7,771 nt of DNA from Actinomycetes bacterium (lineage in GTDB: Bacteria; Actinomycetota; Acidimicrobiia; Acidimicrobiales; Acidimicrobiaceae). The position numbers and the translations under genes were made by a program. Positions 1 through 5,106 of this stretch are shown piece after piece; position 1 is the stretch's first letter; every line of letters begins with the position of its first letter. The notes under the pieces were generated by a model. The model did no database searches, was not told the origin of the DNA, and saw only the letters and a program-made list of their open reading frames with translations. The DNA is taken from NCBI GenBank assembly GCA_021792075.1, contig JAJYVK010000068.1:1-7771 (forward strand), read 5' to 3'.

Positions 1-388
1 GGAGCGAGTCGCCCTGAATCGAACCGCTCACGCCTTTGAGGCCAAGATCTTTGATGAACTTGTTGATCTGCTTTGCCTTGTCGGAAGAGATGCCGGCGAC
101 TATCTTAATTGTGCGCCGGGCCGATCCCTTCGAGCCTTCGACAACGGCTCCGCGCTCCAGGCATTTGAGGGAGACCTCCCGCTTAACCAGCTTCTCTTCG
201 AGCACCTGTTCCAGAGCCTTCAGCCGGTCTGGGCTCGAGGAACTCAGATTCATCTCTTGGCCTGAAAGCTCGATGACTGACCCTGTATCTTTGAAGTCGA
301 ATCGGGTATTTGCCTCACGATTTGCCTGGTCCAAGGCATTCTTTACTTCTTGCATATTCACTTCTGAAACAACATCGAAGGTAGGCAT
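1..388 (-). CDS. yajQ: YajQ family (DUF520) nucleotide-binding protein, 3' end cut by window edge
   Basis: The minus-strand frame beginning at the ATG at 388-386 stays open to the window edge, giving about 129 residues of a family that is usually about 160-165 long, so only the C-terminal part is missing. It opens with MPTFDVVSEVN and continues with NREANTRFDFK, both hallmarks of YajQ. The visible end carries KIVAGISSDKAKQINKFIKD followed by GVSGSIQGDSL, matching the family's second half (KKIVKxIKDxxLKVQxxIQGDxxR). YajQ proteins bind nucleotides; some homologues bind cyclic di-GMP and affect transcription and virulence traits, but the role here is unknown. It is divergent from tRNA-Tyr, with only 27 bases between the two, so its promoter must lie close to or inside the tRNA gene. 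I see no convincing Shine-Dalgarno: an AGGA lies about 15 bases upstream of the ATG, which is far. Identification is firm; function is not. Confidence 0.9.
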   Translation of the reverse strand, partial: MPTFDVVSEVNMQEVKNALDQANREANTRFDFKDTGSVIELSGQEMNLSSSSPDRLKALEQVLEEKLVKREVSLKCLERGAVVEGSKGSARRTIKIVAGISSDKAKQINKFIKDLGLKGVSGSIQGDSL

Positions 389-415
389 CGCATAACAGGC
401 TATCCTATTTCTAGC

Positions 416-497
416 GGGTCGGTGTCCGAGTGGCCAAAGGAAGCAGACTGTAAATCTGTCGGCTCAGCCTACGGGGGTTCGAATCCCTCCCGGCCCA
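416..497 (+). tRNA. tRNA-Tyr (anticodon GTA)
   Basis: The acceptor stem GGGTCGG (416-422) pairs with CCGGCCC (490-496) with one G-U, followed by discriminator A. The anticodon stem GCAGA/TCTGT encloses the loop CTGTAAA, reading GTA. A long variable arm lies before the T arm GGGGG-TTCGAAT-CCCTC, as expected for bacterial tRNA-Tyr, a class II tRNA. The genomic 3' end continues as CGCCA, so CCA is not encoded directly and must be added by the CCA-adding enzyme. A short inverted repeat CTCA (507-510)/TGAG (519-522) followed by TTTT lies just downstream and could be a weak terminator. I found no clear promoter; a TATCCT at 401-406 is a possible -10 box, but no good -35 box accompanies it. Confidence 0.95.
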
Positions 498-675
498 CGC
501 CATTTGCTCAGTTTTCAGTGAGTTTTCCTCAGGGAGTTCTCAGGGTAATTGGGCTATTTTCTCTGGTTTTTCTTATCTACGATTTGTAGTTTAGTATTAC
601 GAGATCCAGAGTTATTGATACCTCTGGTGCTGTTTTGCAGCTATCGAATCGTTCATCTCGTGAGGACCAAAGTTA
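498..675 (+). other. spacer between tRNA-Tyr and the mannosyltransferase gene, with small repeats and a hairpin
   Basis: No gene is visible. The stretch is more AT-rich than its surroundings. It contains CTCA/TGAG plus TTTT just after the tRNA (507-526), two copies of CTCAGGG starting 11 bases apart (528-534 and 539-545), and a perfect 6-bp inverted repeat CCAGAG (606-611)/CTCTGG (622-627). The sequence CCAGAGTTATTG (606-617) recurs as CCAAAGTTATTG (667-678), whose last three bases are the TTG start of the next gene. A weak promoter-like pair TTGGGC (549-554) and TTATCT (573-578) is present, but I would not rely on it. Confidence 0.5.
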
Positions 676-2226
676 TTGCTGTCACTACTTTCTTCTAGGA
701 ACAGAATCGGTGAGGCCGAGCGCTTCGAATCGCTAGCGTCGAAGCGTTCTTTCGCAAACGTATTTCGGGTTTTTGGAAGACATATGGTGTTAGGGTTCGT
801 CTCCTCACTGATGGTGGCTTTGGGAAGTCTTCAGCAGCTCTCCCCCTATACCTCTAAGGTGCCTGGTTCCTGGTGGCTGGGAATAGCCGCATACGGTAGC
901 GTACCCTCTTCGAGATTCGAGATTCCTGCTGAGGTGATCGTTCTCGTTGGGCTGGGAATCGGAGTCATCGTATGGCTCGACCTCTTGAGAATTGTCCGCA
1001 TCCACAAAAAGACTCCGGTTGCAGCTCTTTGGTATATAGGCGCTGCCTGGCTGTTGCCCTTGGCGATAGCGGGGCCGTTGTTTTCCCGTGACATCTACAG
1101 CTACGCTGCTCTCGGGGAGATGGTGACCCATCACATATCCCCGTATAGCTACGGTCCCAACGTGCTCGGTGGAACCTCATACCTTAGTACGGTTGACCCA
1201 TTCTGGGGGAATGCCAAGACTCCATACGGTCCCTTCTTCCTTGGAATTTCTGCGCTCATTACCACAGTCACCCTTCACCACGCGTTCGCAACGATGGTGG
1301 GTCTGAGGATTTTGGCACTTGTGAGTGCGGTAGGGATCGGAATATACGTTCCGCGCCTCGCCGGCGCTTATGGCTTCGATAAGGGCCTCGCGTTTACTCT
1401 CGCTGTCTTGAACCCGGTGACTATTTATCACCTAGTTTCTGCGGGCCACAATGATGTGCTGATGCTCGCTCTTATGCTGGCCGGGCTTTACTATGCAAAG
1501 ATATCCAGACCTGTGCTTGGAGTCATCCTGGTGACGCTTGCGGCCTTGGTCAAGGTTCCCGCCGAGATCGGGGTGCTCTACATTGGCTGGCGCTGGCTCG
1601 GGGATTCCAAACCCTTCAAAGAGCGCATCCGCCCGGTGGTAAGTGCATTCCTTATCTCTGGCATAGTCATGGAGCTTGTAGCCAAAATAACCGGTTTGGG
1701 GTGGGGCTGGATTCTGGCGCTTTCTACCCCTGGGCAGGTGCGTTCGCCCGCTGTTCCCGCTACCGCGTTGGCTTACTGGCTCCAAGACATCGTCCATCTT
1801 GCCGGTATCCCGGCCGGTCTGGGAGGATTCCTCACCTTTACCAGGCTTCTGGGCTTCGCGATATCGGGGTTGGGTGCGCTCTACTTCTTGACCCGTTCTG
1901 GCTACTACGGTTCGCTCAAAGCGATCGGCTACACCTTCTTGGTGGTCACATTGTTCGCCCCGGTGATCCAGCCTTGGTACATAGCGTGGGGACTGATCTT
2001 GCTGGCTGCCGTTCCCAGCAACAGGGTCACTTGGGGAATCGTGATCGTGTCGATATCTGCTATGGTTCTTGGGCTTCCAGGTGGACCGCCAATCATTGCG
2101 GTCGCGTTCTATGTGGTTGTCGGAGTGGCCGTGCTGGTCATCCTTGGTGTGAGATTCAAGGTGCTTTCTAGAGATAGGGTCATGCCCGTGATCGAGAAGT
2201 ACTTCGGCCAGATCCAGCCGATCTAG
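676..2226 (+). CDS. mptB: polyprenol-phosphomannose-dependent alpha-1,6-mannosyltransferase, MptB-like (GT-C membrane protein)
   Basis: This is a 516-residue integral membrane protein with about a dozen hydrophobic segments and short loops. Signature blocks match the MptB/GT-C family: SRDIYSYAALGEM (137-149, with the Asp of the first external loop), SPYSYGP (155-161), STVDPFWGNAKTPYGP (171-186), AGHND (256-260), LVKVPAE (291-297) and QPWYIAWG (432-439). In mycobacteria and corynebacteria MptB uses decaprenyl-phosphomannose to extend the mannan core of lipomannan; by analogy this enzyme adds mannose to a lipoglycan or glycoprotein at the outer face of the membrane, with substrate unproven. The TTG at 676 is chosen because GAGGA (662-666) lies 9 bases upstream. 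An ATG at 784 (residue 37), with GGAAG 4 bases before it, is the main alternative and would begin just before the first membrane segment. The glycosylase gene follows directly. The broad family is secure; the acceptor specificity is inferred. Confidence 0.82.
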   Translation: MLSLLSSRNRIGEAERFESLASKRSFANVFRVFGRHMVLGFVSSLMVALGSLQQLSPYTSKVPGSWWLGIAAYGSVPSSRFEIPAEVIVLVGLGIGVIVWLDLLRIVRIHKKTPVAALWYIGAAWLLPLAIAGPLFSRDIYSYAALGEMVTHHISPYSYGPNVLGGTSYLSTVDPFWGNAKTPYGPFFLGISALITTVTLHHAFATMVGLRILALVSAVGIGIYVPRLAGAYGFDKGLAFTLAVLNPVTIYHLVSAGHNDVLMLALMLAGLYYAKISRPVLGVILVTLAALVKVPAEIGVLYIGWRWLGDSKPFKERIRPVVSAFLISGIVMELVAKITGLGWGWILALSTPGQVRSPAVPATALAYWLQDIVHLAGIPAGLGGFLTFTRLLGFAISGLGALYFLTRSGYYGSLKAIGYTFLVVTLFAPVIQPWYIAWGLILLAAVPSNRVTWGIVIVSISAMVLGLPGGPPIIAVAFYVVVGVAVLVILGVRFKVLSRDRVMPVIEKYFGQIQPI

Positions 2227-2237
2227 TTGTGGATCTG
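2209..2237 (+). promoter_or_regulatory. 8-bp inverted repeat spanning the stop of one gene and the start of the next
   Basis: CAGATCCA (2209-2216) and TGGATCTG (2230-2237) are perfect reverse complements around a 13-base loop. The loop contains the TAG stop of the mannosyltransferase gene (2224-2226) and the immediately adjacent TTG start of the glycosylase gene (2227-2229). A shorter competing stem, AGATC (2210-2214)/GATCT (2220-2224), is also possible. In RNA this could affect re-initiation at the TTG, but no function is shown. Confidence 0.45.
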
Positions 2238-2922
2238 CAAGTTGCAAGTTCCTGTCTCGTTTCCCGATCCAGTCGTTCTCGAAGAGGCGGTAACCGCTCT
2301 ATCGGCTGTCGATCCGGTAATCGCACGCCTCGCCGACCGGCACGGTATTCCTGTTCTGGACAGAAGGTCCCTTAGGGATTTCGCGCTCGAGGAGGCCATT
2401 TTGCAGGAGGCATCCGAGGATGAACGCCTTTTCTCGGAATTGGTCGAGGTGGTCGTACATCAGCAGCTTGCCGGAAGGGCTGCAATCGCGATCGGCACTC
2501 GGATTAAGGCTGCACTCGGAGGCCGGACGACCCCCGAACGGGTTCTTGCCTGTGATCCGGAGCTCTTGAGAGCCACCGGGCTTTCACAAGCCAAGCTCAC
2601 CGCGATCATCGGCCTCGCCAGAGCTGTCCACGAGGGGGAGTTGCTGCTTGGCTCGCTAGCCGGCCTGAGCGACGAGGCTGTCACATTGGAACTCTCTAAG
2701 CTGAGAGGTTTCGGTCCTTGGTCGGCACAGATGTTTCTGATGTTTTCACTCGGGAGGATAGACGTCTGGCCAGCCGGCGACCTGGGTGTGCGCAAGGGGT
2801 ACGGCATCAGCTACGGTCTCGGCAAGACTCCCAGCCCCGCAGAGCTTTCTCTCTTTGGAGAGAGGTTCAGACCATATCGATCACTGGTGGCATGGTACAT
2901 GTGGCGCTCTCTCTCAGAGTGA
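2227..2922 (+). CDS. HhH-GPD DNA glycosylase, 3-methyladenine glycosylase II (AlkA/Mag) type
   Basis: The 231-residue product is a base-excision repair glycosylase that would remove alkylated purines such as 3-methyladenine. The core begins at VVVHQQLAGRAA (75-86), the usual QQ(L/I)s region. The helix-hairpin-helix LRGFGPWSA (159-167) binds the DNA backbone. It is followed by DVWPAGDLGVRKG, with Asp185 in the position of the catalytic Asp and the typical D-L-x-x-R-K context. A final RPYRSLVAWYMWR matches the C-terminal helix of AlkA-like enzymes. It is shorter than E. coli AlkA (about 282 residues) and closer to the Mag1 size, because most of the AlkA N-terminal domain is absent. The TTG at 2227 directly follows the preceding stop and has no Shine-Dalgarno. 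The TTG at 2242, with GGA 8 bases before it, would shorten the protein by five residues and is equally plausible. The family call is strong; the precise lesion range is not known. Confidence 0.87.
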   Translation: MWICKLQVPVSFPDPVVLEEAVTALSAVDPVIARLADRHGIPVLDRRSLRDFALEEAILQEASEDERLFSELVEVVVHQQLAGRAAIAIGTRIKAALGGRTTPERVLACDPELLRATGLSQAKLTAIIGLARAVHEGELLLGSLAGLSDEAVTLELSKLRGFGPWSAQMFLMFSLGRIDVWPAGDLGVRKGYGISYGLGKTPSPAELSLFGERFRPYRSLVAWYMWRSLSE

Positions 2923-2925
2923 GCG
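2905..2925 (+). terminator. hairpin over the glycosylase stop codon, possible terminator without a U-tract
   Basis: CGCTC (2905-2909) pairs with GAGCG (2921-2925). After one T-T mismatch, CTC (2911-2913) pairs with GAG (2917-2919) around a 3-base loop. The TGA stop (2920-2922) lies within the stem. No run of T follows, so a standard intrinsic terminator is not supported. The position, 16 bases before the end of the convergent acetyltransferase gene, would suit a transcription-ending or 3'-protecting structure. Confidence 0.35.
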
Positions 2926-2940
2926 TGAGGGACCGCCTTT

Positions 2941-3426
2941 CTACAAGAGCTTTTCAAGTAGGGCTACATCTAGCCACTTGCCGAACTTTCTTCCCACCTC
3001 TCGCTCTATTCCCACCAGGACGAATCCGCATGACTCGTGAAGTGTGAGAGAGGCCTGGTGGTTAGCCATTACCCTTGCCATGCAGGCATGGAAGCCGTGC
3101 TGGTTGGCAAGGGTGAGGATGTGGTTCAATAGGGCCGTCCCAACGCCCTGCTTTCGGTACTCGGAGTCGACATAGATGGAGTCCTCCACCGTCGTGGAGT
3201 ATCCGGCACGCGCCCGGTAGGGGGATAGGCTTGCAAAGCCGCAAACCTTGCCGTTCATGGTCGCCACGATGGCGGGATAGACACCGGAGTGCTCGGCTAT
3301 CCAGTGACGCTGCTCAGCCTCCGAGCGCGGTATGAGATCCAGCGTCACCATTGAGTTCAGGACCTCGTGGTTGTATATCGTCCTGATCGCGTCTGAGTCC
3401 TCTAAGACTGCCCTTCTTATCTCCAC
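2941..3426 (-). CDS. GNAT family N-acetyltransferase, phosphinothricin acetyltransferase (PAT/MnaT) type
   Basis: The 161-residue protein fits the PAT family length. It starts MEIRRA and carries the family pattern VCGFASLSPYRARAGYSTTVE (61-81), then EDSIYV (81-86). The acetyl-CoA-binding motif A is YRKQGVGTALL (90-100, core R-x-x-G-x-G). NHQASLTLHESCGFVLVG (122-139) and VGRKFGKWLDVALLE (144-158) complete the signature. Relatives acetylate the amino group of phosphinothricin, methionine sulfoximine, methionine sulfone or similar amino acids; chromosomal copies are usually general detoxifying enzymes, and the natural substrate here is unknown. The start is a GTG at 3426-3424. An AAGGGG lies about 14 bases upstream, which is far for a Shine-Dalgarno, but no in-frame start further upstream looks better. 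The gene is convergent with the glycosylase gene (18 bases between) and divergent from the tRNA-Thr/tRNA-Met pair. Confidence 0.88.
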   Translation of the reverse strand: MEIRRAVLEDSDAIRTIYNHEVLNSMVTLDLIPRSEAEQRHWIAEHSGVYPAIVATMNGKVCGFASLSPYRARAGYSTTVEDSIYVDSEYRKQGVGTALLNHILTLANQHGFHACMARVMANHQASLTLHESCGFVLVGIEREVGRKFGKWLDVALLEKLL

Positions 3427-3500
3427 CTCATCAAGCTTACGCCCCTTGATTTTCGATGCACTTACTCGGAGCTATGACCGGACCAAATATTGTGGAAAAG

Positions 3501-3532
3501 TTGATATCTTGCGGGCGAGCGTCTCCTAGAAT
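3501..3532 (+). promoter_or_regulatory. possible promoter of the tRNA-Thr/tRNA-Met/rpmG unit
   Basis: TTGATA (3501-3506) resembles a -35 box and TAGAAT (3527-3532) a -10 box. The 20-base spacer is longer than the usual 16-18, which lowers confidence. Transcription from it would begin about 12 bases before tRNA-Thr. Confidence 0.33.
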
Positions 3533-3550
3533 CGTTACGCTGGAAGTGTT

Positions 3551-3623
3551 GCCCCCTTAGCTCAGACGGCAGAGCACAGCCATGGTAAGGCTGGGGTCGT
3601 CGGTTCGATTCCGACAGGGGGCT
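3551..3623 (+). tRNA. tRNA-Thr (anticodon GGT)
   Basis: The acceptor stem GCCCCCT (3551-3557) pairs with AGGGGGC (3616-3622), followed by discriminator T, which is accepted in bacterial tRNA-Thr. The anticodon stem CAGCC/GGCTG encloses the loop ATGGTAA, reading GGT. The T arm is GTCGG-TTCGATT-CCGAC. CCA is not encoded, as the sequence continues CGTTGG. Only four bases separate it from tRNA-Met, so the two are surely one transcript. The pair tRNA-Thr/tRNA-Met ahead of rpmG is a widely conserved order upstream of secE-nusG. Confidence 0.96.
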
Positions 3624-3627
3624 CGTT

Positions 3628-3701
3628 GGCGGCGTAGCTCAGATGGTTAGAGCGCACGGCTCATAATCGTGAGGTCGTCGGTTCGATCCCGACCGCCGCT
3701 A
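3628..3701 (+). tRNA. tRNA-Met, elongator (anticodon CAT)
   Basis: The acceptor stem GGCGGCG (3628-3634) pairs with CGCCGCT (3694-3700), with a terminal G-U pair and discriminator A. The anticodon stem CACGG/TCGTG (one G-U) encloses CTCATAA, reading CAT. The T arm is GTCGG-TTCGATC-CCGAC. It lacks the initiator features: the first pair is not a C-A mismatch and the anticodon stem does not have three consecutive G-C pairs against the loop. Elongator Met is therefore favoured over initiator Met. A lysidine-modified Ile(CAT) tRNA cannot be excluded by anticodon alone, but the location and stem sequence fit elongator Met. CCA is not encoded. Confidence 0.93.
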
Positions 3702-3762
3702 CGATCATTTAGGATTTCGCATGTAGGAATCCGCGATGAGACTAACTAGGCTGTTGGACTGT

Positions 3763-3793
3763 CTTCAAGCGTAGCTTGAAGCCCAAGGCTTTT
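3763..3793 (+). promoter_or_regulatory. two overlapping, mutually exclusive hairpins in the rpmG leader
   Basis: Hairpin 1 is CTTCAAGC (3763-3770)/GCTTGAAG (3774-3781), a perfect 8-bp stem with a GTA loop. Hairpin 2 is AAGCC (3779-3783)/GGCTT (3787-3791) with a CAA loop, and sits on a TTTT tract (3790-3793). The two share bases 3779-3781 and so compete. The rpmG Shine-Dalgarno AAGGA (3794-3798) begins right after hairpin 2. This resembles a small attenuator or a translational control element; no ligand is apparent. Confidence 0.4.
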
Positions 3794-3805
3794 AAGGATC
3801 TGATA

Positions 3806-3970
3806 ATGGCGAAGAATGAAAAGCGTGTCAAGGTGACGTTGGCTTGTGAACAATGCAAGCGGAGGAATTACATCACAACCAAGAATCGTCAGAATGACCG
3901 TGAGAGAATAGAGATGCAGAAATACTGCAAATGGGATCGATCTCACACGTTGCACAAAGAAACGCGATAA
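3806..3970 (+). CDS. rpmG: 50S ribosomal protein L33 (bL33) with one zinc-knuckle cysteine replaced
   Basis: The 54-residue product, [20 protein letters not shown]..., is bL33, a small protein of the large subunit near the E site. The family pattern C-x2-C-x3-NYxTxKN is present (C14, C17, N21-N27), and the tail HTLHKETR is typical. In zinc-binding (C+) forms the second knuckle is C-P-x-C. Here it reads C41-K-W-D44, so three cysteines remain and Asp44 takes the place of the fourth. The ATG at 3806 is chosen over the upstream in-frame TTG at 3776 because AAGGA (3794-3798) lies 7 bases before it and the protein then starts as relatives do; the TTG lies inside a hairpin. It follows tRNA-Thr and tRNA-Met, its normal neighbours. 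Identification is firm; the zinc-binding state is inferred. Confidence 0.95.
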   Translation: MAKNEKRVKVTLACEQCKRRNYITTKNRQNDRERIEMQKYCKWDRSHTLHKETR

Positions 3971-3986
3971 GTTAGCGTTCTATAAT
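3961..3986 (+). promoter_or_regulatory. inverted repeat over the rpmG stop followed by a consensus -10 box
   Basis: AACGC (3961-3965) and GCGTT (3975-3979) are perfect complements around a 9-base loop holding the rpmG TAA stop. TATAAT (3981-3986), a perfect -10 hexamer, follows immediately. No good -35 box lies 16-18 bases upstream (a TTGCAC at 3950-3955 is 25 bases away). The -10 call for the sigma-factor gene is therefore tentative, and the stem may simply be the 3' end of the rpmG message. Confidence 0.38.
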
Positions 3987-4030
3987 CTTTGATTACGGTC
4001 TGCATTTGACCGTGGAAGGTATTGCAGACA

Positions 4031-4630
4031 ATGGGTTGGGACCTCTCAAAGCTGGTGGAGCGAGCGAAGGCAGGCGACGTTTCTGCCTTTGATGAGCTTG
4101 TGCGTACGACGTATAAGTCAACCTACCAGTTGGCGTTGAAGCTCACCGGAAATGTCGACGACGCCTTTGACGTTCTGCAGGAGACTTACTTTAGGGCATA
4201 TGGATCACTGAAGAAATTCAGGGCTGACTCTTCATTTCCAACCTGGTTGTATCGGATCACCTCCAATTGCGCCAGCAGCCTTCTGGCTTCCGGGAAGTCG
4301 AGAAACCACGAAAAGCTGGAGCGTGCTTCTCATCTGGCGGATACCTCCCGAGAGGCGAACATTGAGGAGATGGCTAACCAGTCGTTCGATCGAGACCGCA
4401 TCAAGGCGGCCCTGATGAGTCTTCCAAAGAGGCTCCAGACCGTGGTACTGCTCAGAGATGTCTATGGCTTTGCTCATAAGGAGATAGCGGACCGGCTTGG
4501 GATCTCTGAGACCGCGGCAAAGGTGAGGCTCCACCGCGGCCGGGTTAAGCTGAAAGAAGAGCTAGGCAAGATCGGAAAGGGCCGCGCTCACGGCACGGAA
4601 TCAGAGGTGGACCTTCCCAAGGCTGTTTAG
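4031..4630 (+). CDS. RNA polymerase ECF sigma factor (sigma-70 family, regions 2 and 4)
   Basis: The 199-residue protein has the two-domain plan of ECF sigma factors, which direct RNA polymerase to stress or envelope promoters. Region 2 spans about residues 20-86: FDELVRTTYKSTYQLALKL, the DDAFDVLQETYFRAY block (43-57) for core binding and -10 recognition, then FPTWLYRITSN (69-79). Region 4 spans about 127-177: LPKRLQTVVLLRDVYGFAHKEIADRLGISETAAKVRLHRGR, with the helix-turn-helix at about 147-170. A short charged tail follows. The ATG at 4031 fits GGAAGG (4014-4019) at 11 bases; the in-frame TTG at 4022 is only 2 bases from that site and is unlikely. No anti-sigma gene follows; the next genes are tRNA-Trp and secE. 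It sits where many actinobacteria carry hadABC dehydratase genes. Regulator and regulon are unknown. Confidence 0.93.
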   Translation: MGWDLSKLVERAKAGDVSAFDELVRTTYKSTYQLALKLTGNVDDAFDVLQETYFRAYGSLKKFRADSSFPTWLYRITSNCASSLLASGKSRNHEKLERASHLADTSREANIEEMANQSFDRDRIKAALMSLPKRLQTVVLLRDVYGFAHKEIADRLGISETAAKVRLHRGRVKLKEELGKIGKGRAHGTESEVDLPKAV

Positions 4631-4633
4631 AAA

Positions 4634-4661
4634 TTGCAGTTCCGCGCCCCGTGATTATAGT
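4634..4661 (+). promoter_or_regulatory. promoter for tRNA-Trp/secE/nusG
   Basis: TTGCAG (4634-4639) and TATAGT (4656-4661) are separated by 16 bases, close to the primary sigma consensus. A transcript would start near 4668, about 40 bases before tRNA-Trp. The position directly after the sigma-factor stop (4630) suggests the translation/secretion unit has its own promoter rather than depending on the sigma gene. Confidence 0.55.
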
Positions 4662-4708
4662 GTTGATCCTAAGGAGGGCTTCTACCTACTATGCTCGTAG
4701 TTCGCTTT

Positions 4709-4781
4709 AGGGTAGTAGCTCAATTGGTAGAGCACCGGTCTCCAAAACCGGGGGTTGGGGGTTCGAGTCCCTCCTGCCCTG
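4709..4781 (+). tRNA. tRNA-Trp (anticodon CCA)
   Basis: The acceptor stem AGGGTAG (4709-4715) pairs with CTGCCCT (4774-4780) with one G-U, followed by discriminator G, the determinant expected for bacterial tRNA-Trp. The anticodon stem CCGGT/ACCGG encloses CTCCAAA, reading CCA. The T arm is a G-rich stem with TTCGAGT. No CCA tail is encoded, as the sequence continues CTCAG. secE begins 28 bases downstream, so the tRNA is probably cut from a shared precursor with secE-nusG, an arrangement found in many bacteria. Confidence 0.96.
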
Positions 4782-4809
4782 CTCAGTTGTATATCTGCGA
4801 GGGAATTTT

Positions 4810-5106
4810 GTGAATCGTCAGACCAAGAGAATGATGGAGCGCCGGCAGGGCGCGGTTGACGCAGGGGCGTCCGCCGCCACTGCACGCTATCAGGCCGCCG
4901 CCAAGAGCGCCGGCGCTGAGAAGAAGCTCACGATCAAGGGTTATTTGAATGAGGTCAGATCTGAACTCCGCAAGGTGATCTGGCCCAAGAGGGCACAGGT
5001 GCTGAATTACTCGACTGTTGTTTTGTTCACCCTGATACTCTTGGTAGTCGTTATTTTTGTGTTGAATTTCGCCTTCTCGAAGGCCGTACTGTTTCTTTAC
5101 AAATAG
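4810..5106 (+). CDS. secE: preprotein translocase subunit SecE
   Basis: The 98-residue protein is the small clamp subunit of the SecYEG channel in the plasma membrane. The conserved block lies at 45-62: YLNEVRSELRKVIWPKRA, the amphipathic helix with the diagnostic EL-x-KV-x-WP. It is followed by a single membrane segment (about 67-89) and a short tail. This is the one-segment form of most bacteria. The first 40 residues are a basic, Ala-rich extension beginning MNRQTKRMMERRQ, longer than the minimal 60-residue SecE and common in actinobacteria. The GTG start at 4810 has GAGGGA (4799-4804) 5 bases upstream. The stop TAG is followed at once by the nusG ATG, so the two genes are translationally coupled. 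Confidence 0.95.
   Translation: MNRQTKRMMERRQGAVDAGASAATARYQAAAKSAGAEKKLTIKGYLNEVRSELRKVIWPKRAQVLNYSTVVLFTLILLVVVIFVLNFAFSKAVLFLYK

Noticed and set aside
36..395. Plus-strand open frame of 119 codons
   Set aside because: It lies antisense to yajQ, is Ser- and Arg-rich and shows no family signature.
1701..2171. Plus-strand open frame of 156 codons in another frame of the mannosyltransferase gene
   Set aside because: Its composition (Arg, Gly, Ser, Cys) looks like a frame-shifted shadow, and the main frame is uninterrupted.
1432..2247. Long minus-strand open frame (271 codons) opposite the mannosyltransferase gene
   Set aside because: It is rich in His, Asp, Arg and Gln with no domain pattern, the usual look of a shadow of a hydrophobic gene; the plus-strand protein has clear family motifs.
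3628..3701. Initiator tRNA-fMet
   Set aside because: The terminal acceptor pair is G-U rather than a C-A mismatch, and the anticodon stem lacks three G-C pairs next to the loop.
3702..3805. A zinc- or metabolite-sensing riboswitch before rpmG
   Set aside because: Only two small hairpins are visible; there is no conserved aptamer core that I recognise, so only a generic attenuator-like call is made.
3746..3955. Minus-strand small open frame over rpmG and its leader
   Set aside because: It is antisense to L33 and no ribosome-binding site or known small-protein pattern is visible.
4006..4011. TTGACC as a -35 box before the sigma-factor gene
   Set aside because: A partner -10 box would fall inside the coding sequence beyond the chosen start, and none is seen there.
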